64,000 bases of DNA, from NCBI RefSeq assembly GCF_044197065.1, contig NZ_JBIQOI010000001.1, positions 372,001 through 436,000 of the forward strand, written 5' to 3'. The stretch is from Kluyvera ascorbata_C (GTDB lineage: Bacteria > Pseudomonadota > Gammaproteobacteria > Enterobacterales > Enterobacteriaceae). Shown one piece after another: positions 16,530-25,187 of this stretch (the stretch's first letter is position 1; each line of letters begins with the position of its first letter). The notes beneath the pieces were generated by a model. It was not told the DNA's origin. It saw nothing but the letters and a program-made list of their open reading frames with translations, and searched no databases. The translations under genes were made by a program, and so were the position numbers.

Positions 16530-17552
16530 ATGATCACCATTCGTGATGTCGCCCGTCAGGCGGGCGTTTCCGTTGCCACCGTTTCACGGGTGCTGAACAA
16601 CAGCGCTCTGGTCAGCCAGGATACCCGCGATGCCGTGATGAAAGCGGTGTCAGCATTGGGTTATCGTCCGAATGCGAACGCGCAAGCGCTGGCCACGCAG
16701 GTCAGCGATACCATTGGCTGCGTGGTGATGGACGTATCCGACGCCTTCTTTGGCGCGCTGGTGAAAGCGGTGGATACCGTCGCCCAGCAGCATCATAAAT
16801 ATGTTCTTATCGGCAACAGCTACCACGAAGCAGAAAAAGAGCGCAACGCCATTGAGGTGCTGATTCGTCAGCGCTGTAGCGCGCTTATTGTCCACTCTAA
16901 AGCGTTAAGCGATCGGGAGCTCAGCGAGTTTATGGCCCACATGCCCGGCATGGTGCTGATTAACCGTATTGTTCCCGGTTACGCCCATCGCTGCGTCTGC
17001 CTGGATAACGTCAGCGGTGCGCTGATGGGAACCCGGATGCTGCTCAATCACGGGCATCAGCGCATTGGCTATCTCGCTTCCAGTCACAGCATTGAAGATG
17101 ATGATATGCGTCGGGAAGGGTGGGCGCGCGCGCTGCTGGAGCAGGGCATTGTGGCACCCGATAGCTGGGTCGGTACCGGCTCGCCGGATATGCAGGGTGG
17201 GGAAGCGGCTATGGTCGAACTGCTCGGACGCAATGCCGGGCTAACCGCCGTGTTTGCCTATAACGACAATATGGCGGCCGGTGCGCTGAGCGCGCTTAAA
17301 GATAACGGTATTGCGGTGCCACAGCAGGTTTCTGTCATTGGCTTTGATGATATTCCTATTGCTCGCTATACCGATCCACAGCTAACGACCATCCGCTACC
17401 CGATTGTTTCTATGGCAAAACAGGCGACAGAATTGGCGCTGTTAGGGGCGGCGGGCAAGCTTGACGGTGAGGCCACTCACTGTTTTATGCCGACCCTGGT
17501 TCGTCGCCATTCCGTGGCGCAGCGGCAATCTGTGCATCCCATCACGAACTAA
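16530..17552 (+). CDS. galS: HTH-type transcriptional regulator GalS (mgl repressor)
   Basis: LacI-family galactose isorepressor of 340 residues. The HTH and hinge are at the N terminus (ITIRDVARQAGVSVATVSRV, LGYRPNANAQALATQ). The sugar-binding core is nearly colinear with E. coli GalS and ends a few residues earlier. An in-frame GTG lies at 16524, but ATG 16530 matches the E. coli start and has GGGCGG upstream. It is followed by mglBAC, its main target, whose operator it should bind in the absence of galactose. Confidence 0.96.
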   Translation: MITIRDVARQAGVSVATVSRVLNNSALVSQDTRDAVMKAVSALGYRPNANAQALATQVSDTIGCVVMDVSDAFFGALVKAVDTVAQQHHKYVLIGNSYHEAEKERNAIEVLIRQRCSALIVHSKALSDRELSEFMAHMPGMVLINRIVPGYAHRCVCLDNVSGALMGTRMLLNHGHQRIGYLASSHSIEDDDMRREGWARALLEQGIVAPDSWVGTGSPDMQGGEAAMVELLGRNAGLTAVFAYNDNMAAGALSALKDNGIAVPQQVSVIGFDDIPIARYTDPQLTTIRYPIVSMAKQATELALLGAAGKLDGEATHCFMPTLVRRHSVAQRQSVHPITN

Positions 17553-17564
17553 CTTGTTAGTGTT

Positions 17565-17598
17565 ATGTAACCGTTTTCAATCTGTGAGTAAATTCACA
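17565..17598 (+). promoter_or_regulatory. mglBAC promoter: gal operator, CRP site, -10
   Basis: Gal operator ATGTAACCGTTTTCAA (17565-17580) is followed by a perfect CRP core TGTGA-GTAAAT-TCACA (17583-17598). A TATGAT -10 at 17620-17625 puts the start near 17632 and the CRP centre at about -41.5, a class II arrangement as in E. coli mgl. A leader of about 210 nt precedes mglB. Confidence 0.93.
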
Positions 17599-17843
17599 GA
17601 TTGTTAACATCGGCGTCGCTATGATGGCAGCGTTTATCAGGCTGAAACATGATGTAACGGTGATTAATCACTTTTTATAACGTAAGTCAGCTGCACAAAC
17701 AGTTTAGAACGTCATCTGGATTGTTACTCAACACGGAAGAACAAATTTTTATCAGTGAATTTCGTCGTGCAGTAACAATTTATTAACACTGCCCGCCGAC
17801 TATTTTCACCCGAACTACCCTGCATAATAAAACCGGAGATACC

Positions 17844-18842
17844 ATGAATAAGAAGGTGTTAACCCTGTCTGCCCTGATGGCCAGCATGTTTTTCGGTGCA
17901 GCAGCGCACGCTGCCGATACCCGTATTGGTGTAACTATCTATAAATACGACGACAACTTTATGTCCGTTGTGCGTAAAGCTATCGAGAAAGATGGCAAAT
18001 CCGCGCCGGACGTTCAGCTGCTGATGAACGACTCCCAGAATGACCAATCTAAACAAAACGACCAGATTGACGTGCTGCTGGCAAAAGGCGTGAAAGCGCT
18101 GGCGATCAACCTGGTTGACCCTGCGGCAGCAGGCACGGTAATTGAAAAAGCGCGCGGCCAGAATGTGCCTATCGTCTTCTTCAACAAAGAACCTTCTCGT
18201 AAAGCGCTGGATAGCTATGACAAAGCGTTCTACGTGGGCACCGATTCTAAAGAATCCGGTATTATCCAGGGCGACCTGATTGCTAAACACTGGGCGGCAA
18301 ACCCGAACTGGGACCTGAACAAAGATGGCCAGATTCAGTTCGTGCTGCTGAAAGGCGAACCGGGTCACCCGGATGCTGAAGCGCGTACCACCTACGTTAT
18401 CAAAGAGCTGAACGACAAGGGCCTGAAAACCCAGCAGCTGCAGCTGGATACCGCAATGTGGGATACCGCGCAGGCTAAAGACAAGATGGACGCATGGCTG
18501 TCCGGCCCTAACGCCAACAAAATTGAAGTCGTTATCGCTAACAACGATGCGATGGCAATGGGTGCGGTAGAAGCGCTGAAAGCACACAACAAATCTTCCA
18601 TTCCGGTATTCGGCGTGGATGCTCTGCCAGAAGCGCTGGCGCTGGTTAAATCTGGTGCAATGGCAGGTACCGTTCTGAACGATGCTAACAACCAGGCGAA
18701 GGCGACCTTCGATCTGGCGAAAAACCTCGCTGCTGGTAAAGGCGCCGCTGATGGCACCAACTGGAAGATCGAGAATAAAATCGTCCGCGTACCTTACGTT
18801 GGCGTAGATAAAGACAACCTTAGCGAATTCACCGGTAAGTAA
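17844..18842 (+). CDS. mglB: D-galactose/D-glucose-binding periplasmic protein MglB
   Basis: Substrate-binding protein for the methyl-galactoside/galactose ABC transporter and ligand for the Trg chemoreceptor. It is 332 residues with a signal peptide MNKKVLTLSALMASMFFGAAAHA-A. The mature protein matches E. coli MglB over its length, including the calcium loop DLNKDGQIQ and binding stretches YDDNFMS and NNDAMAMG. First gene of mglBAC. A strong hairpin follows it before mglA, which probably holds mglB mRNA at a higher level than the rest. Confidence 0.98.
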   Translation: MNKKVLTLSALMASMFFGAAAHAADTRIGVTIYKYDDNFMSVVRKAIEKDGKSAPDVQLLMNDSQNDQSKQNDQIDVLLAKGVKALAINLVDPAAAGTVIEKARGQNVPIVFFNKEPSRKALDSYDKAFYVGTDSKESGIIQGDLIAKHWAANPNWDLNKDGQIQFVLLKGEPGHPDAEARTTYVIKELNDKGLKTQQLQLDTAMWDTAQAKDKMDAWLSGPNANKIEVVIANNDAMAMGAVEALKAHNKSSIPVFGVDALPEALALVKSGAMAGTVLNDANNQAKATFDLAKNLAAGKGAADGTNWKIENKIVRVPYVGVDKDNLSEFTGK

Positions 18843-18852
18843 TCTTTAAATA

Positions 18853-18880
18853 TATAGGGCGCGCATTGGTGCGCCCTATA
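18853..18880 (+). promoter_or_regulatory. mglB-mglA intercistronic hairpin
   Basis: TATAGGGCGC (18853-18862) pairs perfectly with GCGCCCTATA (18871-18880) 10 bp after the mglB stop. There is no T tract. It resembles an mRNA-stabilising or processing hairpin that raises expression of the binding protein over the ATPase. Confidence 0.75.
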
Positions 18881-18916
18881 AATACTGACGCAGAAATATC
18901 GCAGCCAGGTATATAT

Positions 18917-20437
18917 ATGGACAACAATAATAGCGAGCCGTCTGGCGAATTCTTGTTGGAAATGAGCCAGATCAACAAGTCATTTCCGGGCGTAAAAGCA
19001 CTCGATAATGTTAACCTGAAAGTTCGTCCACACTCTATCCATGCATTAATGGGTGAGAATGGTGCGGGCAAATCAACGTTATTAAAATGCCTATTTGGGA
19101 TCTACCAAAAAGATTCCGGCAGCATTCTATTCCAGGGTAAAGAAATCGATTTCCATTCCGCTAAAGAAGCGCTGGAAAATGGTATTTCCATGGTTCACCA
19201 GGAACTTAACCTGGTATTACAACGTTCGGTCATGGACAACATGTGGTTAGGTCGTTACCCAACCAAAGGTATGTTTGTCGACCAGGACAAAATGTATCGC
19301 GATACCAAAGCCATCTTTGATGAGCTGGATATCGATATCGACCCGCGCGCGCGCGTCGGTACGCTCTCCGTGTCGCAGATGCAGATGATTGAAATCGCCA
19401 AGGCCTTCTCCTATAACGCGAAAATCGTAATCATGGATGAGCCTACGTCGTCGCTGACGGAAAAAGAGGTAAACCACCTGTTTACCATTATCCGTAAGCT
19501 GAAAGACCGCGGCTGCGGCATCGTCTATATCTCGCACAAGATGGAAGAAATTTTCCAGCTGTGTGATGAAATCACCGTTCTGCGCGATGGTCAGTGGATT
19601 GCCACCCAGCCGCTGGAAGGGCTGGATATGGACAAGATCATCGCCATGATGGTGGGTCGTTCGCTGAACCAGCGTTTCCCGGACCGCCAGAACGAACCGG
19701 GCGAGGTTATCCTCGACGTGCAGCACCTGACGTCCCTGCGTCAGCCGTCGATTCGTGACGTCTCGTTCCAGCTGCGCAAAGGGGAAATCCTCGGCATCGC
19801 TGGGCTGGTGGGCGCCAAGCGTACCGATATCGTGGAAACGCTGTTTGGCGTGCGCGAAAAATCGGGCGGCACCATTACCCTGCATGGTAAGAAAATTAAT
19901 AACCATAGCGCCAACGAAGCGATTAATAACGGCTTTGCGTTGGTGACCGAAGAGCGTCGCTCAACCGGTATTTACGCCTACCTTGATATTGGATTTAACT
20001 CATTAATTTCTAATATCAAGAGCTATAAAAATAAAGTGGGTCTGCTGGATAACTCTCGCATGAAGAGCGACACCCAATGGGTTATCGACTCTATGCGTGT
20101 GAAGACGCCTGGACATCACACACAAATTGGTTCGTTATCCGGTGGTAACCAGCAAAAGGTCATTATTGGACGCTGGCTGTTAACCCAGCCTGAAATATTG
20201 ATGCTGGATGAACCAACCCGTGGTATCGACGTAGGTGCAAAATTTGAAATTTATCAATTAATCGCCGAACTGGCGAAGAAAGATAAAGGGATCATTATTA
20301 TTTCTTCAGAAATGCCAGAACTACTGGGTATTACTGACCGCATCCTTGTCATGAGTAATGGCCTGGTTGCTGGGATTGTTGAAACGAAAACCGCAACGCA
20401 AAACGAAATTCTCCGTCTTGCGTCATTGCACCTTTAA
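18917..20437 (+). CDS. mglA: Galactose/methyl galactoside import ATP-binding protein MglA
   Basis: Double-domain ABC ATPase that powers MglBC, 506 residues as in E. coli. First domain: Walker A GENGAGKST, signature LSVSQMQ, Walker B VIMDEPTSS. Second domain: degenerate Walker A (GLVGAKRTD), signature LSGGNQQK, and LMLDEPTRGIDVG. An in-frame upstream start at 18866 would add 17 residues and begin inside the intercistronic hairpin; ATG 18917 fits the known length. Confidence 0.97.
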   Translation: MDNNNSEPSGEFLLEMSQINKSFPGVKALDNVNLKVRPHSIHALMGENGAGKSTLLKCLFGIYQKDSGSILFQGKEIDFHSAKEALENGISMVHQELNLVLQRSVMDNMWLGRYPTKGMFVDQDKMYRDTKAIFDELDIDIDPRARVGTLSVSQMQMIEIAKAFSYNAKIVIMDEPTSSLTEKEVNHLFTIIRKLKDRGCGIVYISHKMEEIFQLCDEITVLRDGQWIATQPLEGLDMDKIIAMMVGRSLNQRFPDRQNEPGEVILDVQHLTSLRQPSIRDVSFQLRKGEILGIAGLVGAKRTDIVETLFGVREKSGGTITLHGKKINNHSANEAINNGFALVTEERRSTGIYAYLDIGFNSLISNIKSYKNKVGLLDNSRMKSDTQWVIDSMRVKTPGHHTQIGSLSGGNQQKVIIGRWLLTQPEILMLDEPTRGIDVGAKFEIYQLIAELAKKDKGIIIISSEMPELLGITDRILVMSNGLVAGIVETKTATQNEILRLASLHL

Positions 20438-20452
20438 TTTCAGGGGCTCGAC

Positions 20453-21463
20453 ATGAGTGCGTTAAATAAAAAAAGCTTTCTCACTTATCTGAAAGATGGC
20501 GGTATTTACGTTGTTCTTTTGGTTCTGCTGGCCATTATTATTATCCAGGACCCAACTTTCTTAAGTTTGTTGAACCTCAGTAACATCCTGACCCAGTCTT
20601 CCGTACGTATTATTATCGCCCTCGGCGTTGCCGGGCTGATTGTGACCCAGGGTACCGACCTGTCGGCAGGCCGCCAGGTTGGCCTCGCGGCGGTCATTGC
20701 AGCGACGCTGTTGCAGTCGATGGAGAACGCCAACAAGGTATTCCCGGAGATGGCGACCATGCCAATCTTCGTGGTGATGATTATTGTCTGTGCCATTGGC
20801 GCGGTGATTGGTCTGATTAACGGGATTATCATTGCTTACCTGAACGTGACGCCATTTATCACCACGTTGGGTACGATGATTATCGTCTACGGTATCAACT
20901 CCCTGTACTACGACTTCGTGGGCGCATCGCCGATTTCTGGCTTCGATAGCGGCTTCTCGACGTTCACGCAAGGGTTTATCGCGCTGGGCAGTTTCCGCCT
21001 GTCGTATATCACCTTCTATGCGCTGATTGCCGTTGGCTTTGTCTGGGTACTGTGGAACAAGACTCGCTTTGGTAAAAATATCTTCGCTATCGGCGGTAAC
21101 CCGGAAGCGGCTAAAGTTTCCGGTGTTAACGTGGCGCTGAACCTGCTGGTGATTTATGCGCTGTCCGGCGTGTTCTATGCCTTCGGCGGGATGCTGGAAG
21201 CGGGGCGTATCGGCTCGGCAACCAACAACCTCGGCTTTATGTATGAACTGGATGCGATTGCCGCCTGCGTGGTCGGTGGGGTGTCATTCAGCGGCGGCGT
21301 AGGTACCGTGCTGGGCGTGGTGACCGGTGTGATTATCTTCACCGTTATCAACTACGGCCTGACCTATATCGGCGTGAATCCATACTGGCAGTACATCATC
21401 AAGGGCGGGATCATTATCTTCGCCGTGGCGCTGGACTCCCTGAAATACGCACGTAAAAAATAA
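20453..21463 (+). CDS. mglC: Galactose/methyl galactoside ABC permease MglC
   Basis: Membrane subunit of the MglBAC importer, 336 residues as in E. coli, with about ten TM segments typical of ribose/xylose-type permeases. GVAGLIVTQGTDLSAGRQVGL is the family motif region, and the EAA-like loop (GGNPEAAKVSGVNV) contacts MglA. It begins 15 bp after mglA and ends the operon at a clear terminator. Confidence 0.98.
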   Translation: MSALNKKSFLTYLKDGGIYVVLLVLLAIIIIQDPTFLSLLNLSNILTQSSVRIIIALGVAGLIVTQGTDLSAGRQVGLAAVIAATLLQSMENANKVFPEMATMPIFVVMIIVCAIGAVIGLINGIIIAYLNVTPFITTLGTMIIVYGINSLYYDFVGASPISGFDSGFSTFTQGFIALGSFRLSYITFYALIAVGFVWVLWNKTRFGKNIFAIGGNPEAAKVSGVNVALNLLVIYALSGVFYAFGGMLEAGRIGSATNNLGFMYELDAIAACVVGGVSFSGGVGTVLGVVTGVIIFTVINYGLTYIGVNPYWQYIIKGGIIIFAVALDSLKYARKK

Positions 21464-21466
21464 AAC

Positions 21467-21490
21467 AAGCCCGGCGAAATGCCGGGCTTT
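21467..21490 (+). terminator. mglBAC terminator
   Basis: AAGCCCGGC pairs with GCCGGGCTTT around GAAAT, immediately after the mglC stop, with a short T run. Confidence 0.9.
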
Positions 21491-21496
21491 TACGTT

Positions 21497-21577
21497 GTAG
21501 CCCGGCCAAGCGCAGCGCCGCCGGGGTTTACCACCGAACAACCCCGGAGTCGATGCTGCGCACCTCGTCCGGGCTAC
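21497..21577. repeat. REP-like inverted pair (CCGGGCTAC family)
   Basis: Begins GTAGCCCGGCCAAGCGCAGC and ends GTCCGGGCTAC, forming a long palindrome. It is the same unit as at 6758. It lies between the convergent mglC and preA genes. Confidence 0.85.
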
Positions 21578-21581
21578 TTGC

Positions 21582-22817
21582 TTAAAGCACCACCGCATGT
21601 GCTTTTTCCCCCGGTTTAAAAGCTATCTCCCCAAGGCTGATGCAGGCCACCGGGCAGACGTGTCCGCAGAGCAGACAGCCAACGCATTTCTCGGTATCGC
21701 AGTGCGGCGCACGAGTTTCTTCGTTCCACCCCATCGCCTGATGTCCGCCGTCGTAGCAGGAGATATAGCAGCGGCCGCAGCCGACGCATTTTTCCTGATG
21801 AATATGCGGATAGACGATGTAGCTACGGTCGAGGTCTTCGGCCGGCACGATGTTGTGATTGGCTATGCCAATCATCTCATCAAGCGAATGGAAGCCCTGA
21901 TCGTTAAGGTAGTGGGAAAGGCCGCTTATCATATCTTCGACGATACGATAGCCGTACTGCATAATGCCGGTCGTGACCTGCAACGTCGCCGCGCCCAGCA
22001 GTAAAAACTCGGCGGCGTCTTCCCAAGTTTCAATCCCGCCGATCCCGCTGATTGGGAAATCCTTCAGTTCGGGATGCGTGCGCAACTGTTGGATGAAGCG
22101 CAGGGCAATCGGCTTCACGGCTTTACCGGAATAGCCAGATACGCTGGATTTGCCGTTGACCACCGGCATACCGATTTTACGGTTGAGGTCGATATTGGTA
22201 ATGGATTTAACGGTGTTGATGGTCGCAATACCGTCGGCACCGCCGCGTTTAGCCGCCAGTGCCACTTCGCACATATCACCGATGTTCGGCGTCATTTTGG
22301 CCAGCATCGGCAGAGAAGAGCCCCGTTTCACTGCCTGGCAGTATTTCTCTACCAGTTCCGGGCTTTGCCCGACGTCGCTGCCCATCGCGTGAGAGGTCAT
22401 CTGCGGGCAGGAGAAGTTGCACTCAATCATGTCGGCGCCGGCTTCCTCGACGAGCTTCGCCAGACTCTGCCACTGCTGCTCATTTTCGCCCATGATCGAG
22501 GCGATCAATACCTTATCGGGATAATCCTGCTTCAATTGGCGGATCGCCGCCAGGTTTTCTGCCAGCGGGTGCTCGGCAATCTGCTCCATGTTTTTAAAAC
22601 CGATAAACCCGGTGTCTTCTTTGGTCAGATGATCGAAGCGCGGCGAGACTTCGTTGGCAATAAAGAAGCCGATAGTTTTAAACACAATACCGCCCCAGCC
22701 GCTGTCATAGGCCTTGGCGCACATGTCGTAGCAGTTGCCCACCGGTGAAGACGAGAGGCAGAACGGGTTGGGGAATTTGACGCCGCAGAAGGTGACCGAC
22801 AGATCTTTAGTTAACAT
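21582..22817 (-). CDS. preA: NAD-dependent dihydropyrimidine dehydrogenase, subunit PreA
   Basis: Catalytic subunit of the PreAT enzyme, which reduces uracil and thymine to dihydropyrimidines (and can run in reverse). It is 411 residues as in E. coli. The N-terminal FMN-binding TIM barrel includes CNFSCPQM and NTVKSITNIDL. Two C-terminal 4Fe-4S clusters are CVGCGRCYISC and CVGCLLCGHVCPV. A start at 22823 is possible, but GGAGG sits only one base before it; ATG 22817 has proper spacing. It follows preT by 2 bp, so they are translationally coupled. Confidence 0.96.
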   Translation of the reverse strand: MLTKDLSVTFCGVKFPNPFCLSSSPVGNCYDMCAKAYDSGWGGIVFKTIGFFIANEVSPRFDHLTKEDTGFIGFKNMEQIAEHPLAENLAAIRQLKQDYPDKVLIASIMGENEQQWQSLAKLVEEAGADMIECNFSCPQMTSHAMGSDVGQSPELVEKYCQAVKRGSSLPMLAKMTPNIGDMCEVALAAKRGGADGIATINTVKSITNIDLNRKIGMPVVNGKSSVSGYSGKAVKPIALRFIQQLRTHPELKDFPISGIGGIETWEDAAEFLLLGAATLQVTTGIMQYGYRIVEDMISGLSHYLNDQGFHSLDEMIGIANHNIVPAEDLDRSYIVYPHIHQEKCVGCGRCYISCYDGGHQAMGWNEETRAPHCDTEKCVGCLLCGHVCPVACISLGEIAFKPGEKAHAVVL

Positions 22818-22819
22818 GT

Positions 22820-24052
22820 TCATACCTCCTCTAAATAGTGATGAATGGCCTGAGCGGCTTCTTTCCCGGTCTTCACGGCGTAGACCACGGTTTTGTCTCC
22901 CTTGACGATATCGCCCGCGGCGAACAACGCAGGGTCACTGGTCTGATAGCCATGTGTTTCCACGATGTTGCGCTGTACCTGAATGTCGGCAAAAGCGTCC
23001 AGCTCGGCGCGTTGACCTACGGCGAGGTAAATACGTTCCGCCGTCAGCGTCAGTTCGCCGGGCAGGCGAACGTGCTGGAACGTGACCTTGTTGTCCTGGG
23101 CGGCGACAGGCGTAAAGCCATCAATAATCGACACGCCTAGCGCCTGGGTAGTGGTGAACTCTTTATCGCTTGCTGGGAATTCGGCCAACTCTTCTCGTGC
23201 GACGCAGGTGACGGATGGGCAGCCGATAATTTTTAGCGTGCTGGCAACGTCCATCGCCACGTCGCCGCCGCCGATAATCAGGGCGCTTTGCGGTACGCTG
23301 ATACCGCCGCCCGAGGTACGGGCGCGCTGGAGAAAGTCGACGGCAATTTCGACCGGGCTGGTGTCGTTAAATAGCGGCAGCGTCGAGCCTTTGGACATGC
23401 CAACGGTCAGCAGTACGGCGCGGTAGTCGGCTTTTAGCTCGGCGAGCGTCAGGTTTTTACCGACTTCGCAGCCGCAGCGAATTGTCACGCCCATTTCGCT
23501 GATACGCGCAATTTCAGCATCCAGCACCTTTTGCGGCAGGCGGAACTCCGGAATGCCGTGACGCAACCAGCCGCCCGGCTGAGCTGCTTTTTCGAATAGC
23601 GTGACGTCATAGCCCAAATTGGTGAGCGTCACGCTGGCCTGTAATCCGGCAGGGCCCGCGCCAACAATCGCCACTTTGCCCTTATCTTTACGGCCCGGTT
23701 GGTAAATCTGCATCGCCGTTTGCTGCTCAAAGTCGGTAATAAAACGCTGCAGGCGGCCGATATCAATCGGCGTATCGATTCCCGAGCGGGAACAGCCCTG
23801 TTGGCACAGCTTTTCCGTTGGGCACACTCGTGCACACACCGCCCCTAACGCATTATTTTCTCGAATGGTTTCGGCTGCGCCTTTTACGTTGCGGAAATAG
23901 AGTGAGCGAATGAACTTGCCTGGGTCGGTTTCCGCCGGACAAGACTGGCTGCACGGCGCGTCGTGGCACAGCAGACAGCGGGAGGCTTCTTTGATCGCCA
24001 ATAGCGGCGTAAAGGCGGGGATCAGCTCATCCTGGTATTCGTGTTGTGACAT
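22820..24052 (-). CDS. preT: NAD-dependent dihydropyrimidine dehydrogenase, subunit PreT
   Basis: FAD and NAD(H)-binding partner of PreA, 410 residues (E. coli 412). N-terminal Fe-S cysteines are seen in CLLCHDAPCSQSCPAE and CARVCPTEKLCQQGCSR. The FAD/NAD dinucleotide folds follow: VAIVGAGPAGLQA (about 130) and ALIIGGGDVAMD (about 258), with the C-terminal LFAAGDIVKG. It resembles the GltD-like half of animal DPD. A perfect CRP core lies about 90 bp upstream. Confidence 0.96.
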   Translation of the reverse strand: MSQHEYQDELIPAFTPLLAIKEASRCLLCHDAPCSQSCPAETDPGKFIRSLYFRNVKGAAETIRENNALGAVCARVCPTEKLCQQGCSRSGIDTPIDIGRLQRFITDFEQQTAMQIYQPGRKDKGKVAIVGAGPAGLQASVTLTNLGYDVTLFEKAAQPGGWLRHGIPEFRLPQKVLDAEIARISEMGVTIRCGCEVGKNLTLAELKADYRAVLLTVGMSKGSTLPLFNDTSPVEIAVDFLQRARTSGGGISVPQSALIIGGGDVAMDVASTLKIIGCPSVTCVAREELAEFPASDKEFTTTQALGVSIIDGFTPVAAQDNKVTFQHVRLPGELTLTAERIYLAVGQRAELDAFADIQVQRNIVETHGYQTSDPALFAAGDIVKGDKTVVYAVKTGKEAAQAIHHYLEEV

Positions 24053-24137
24053 AATTGCTCCCTTAACGATTAGTTTAATTAAGGCAAATAAAGTGAAACA
24101 ACTACCGGCAGGCTAAGCGGATGAGGGGGGCAGATTC

Positions 24138-24153
24138 TGTGAAAGCATTCACA
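24138..24153 (-). promoter_or_regulatory. CRP site upstream of preTA
   Basis: TGTGA-AAGCAT-TCACA is a perfect 10/10 CRP core, centred about 93 bp upstream of the preT start. It predicts cAMP-CRP control of pyrimidine reduction. No clear -10 could be fixed by eye. Confidence 0.8.
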
Positions 24154-24278
24154 AATAACCTGATGATTGACGTGGCTTATTGGGGACCGCAAGAATACAT
24201 AAGATGCAAATAGAAATTATTAGTGAATGGGAACCCATTAGCTAATTTAATGACAAGAATGATGGCATTCAGAAAGGG

Positions 24279-24998
24279 TTAGTTTGCTTTCTTCTTCTGC
24301 AACTCCAGCAGCTGCTCTGGCGTCACCGCCGGATACCCCTGAGCGCCTGCTGGTACTTCCTGCTGGGCAGGAATTGGGATCAGCGGGCCTAAGAAACGCG
24401 GCTCGCGCTTAAAGATATAGAGGTCAGCCAGCGCGCCGAAGCGGGCGCCGAACTCGCGCAGGCGGACGCTCCACATATCTTTCGGCGACGGTACGGCGTA
24501 GCACTGCGCCTGAATCCCCATATGCAGGGCGATAAACAGCGCGCGCTCGCAGTGGAAGCGCTGGGTGATGATGATGAAATCGTTGGTGTCGAACACTTTA
24601 CGAGTGCGTACGATGGAGTCAAGCGTACGGAAACCGGCGTAGTCGAGCACGATATCGGCAGGTTCGACGCCTGCTTTGATCAGATCGCGACGCATGGTCA
24701 TCGGTTCGTTATAGCTTTGCAGCGCGTTATCGCCGCTCAGCAGCAGGTAGTTGACCTTGCCGCTATTGTAGGCGTTGAGCGCGCCCTGAATGCGGTAACG
24801 ATAATACTGATTAATCACGCCTGTGCGGTAGTACTTGGCGGTGCCGAGCACCACGCCAACCTGACGGTAGGGGAGATCCTGCAGCTCATCGTAAATATAA
24901 GGGGATGTTTTCCAGCTCATCCACCGGTCAAGACCCAGCACGGTCAACAGCAGCAGGCCGAACAGGACTAACAGGCTGTATAACACACGCTTTAACAT
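24279..24998 (-). CDS. sanA: Envelope permeability protein SanA
   Basis: Inner-membrane-anchored protein of 239 residues, as in E. coli SanA, which restores vancomycin exclusion at high temperature. It has one N-terminal TM (LYSLLVLFGLLLLTVLGL) followed by a periplasmic DUF218 domain (VGVVLGTAKYYRTG, NYLLLSGDNA, DYAGFRTLDSIVRT, TQRFHCERALFIA). The molecular activity is not established. It is transcribed with its own promoter between cdd and preT. Confidence 0.95.
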   Translation of the reverse strand: MLKRVLYSLLVLFGLLLLTVLGLDRWMSWKTSPYIYDELQDLPYRQVGVVLGTAKYYRTGVINQYYRYRIQGALNAYNSGKVNYLLLSGDNALQSYNEPMTMRRDLIKAGVEPADIVLDYAGFRTLDSIVRTRKVFDTNDFIIITQRFHCERALFIALHMGIQAQCYAVPSPKDMWSVRLREFGARFGALADLYIFKREPRFLGPLIPIPAQQEVPAGAQGYPAVTPEQLLELQKKKAN

Positions 24999-25107
24999 GA
25001 ACTTGACTCAATAGTGGACGAGGGAGACATCAGGCTACTTTACCCGTCGGGCAAGAGCAAGAAACCATCGTTTAATTGCGGGGAATTTAACCGGTGCGTT
25101 GTCATTT

Positions 25108-25184
25108 GTAGGCCGGATAAGGCAGCGCCGCCATCCGGCATCGTACGCAGAACAGCCTGATGGCGCTGCGCTTATCCGGCCTAC
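25108..25184. repeat. REP pair (BIME) between cdd and sanA
   Basis: GTAGGCCGGATAAGGCAGCG...CATCCGGCA is followed by the inverted GCCTGATGGCGCTGCGCTTATCCGGCCTAC. It lies directly after the cdd stop, a usual REP location. Confidence 0.93.
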
Positions 25185-25187
25185 AGA

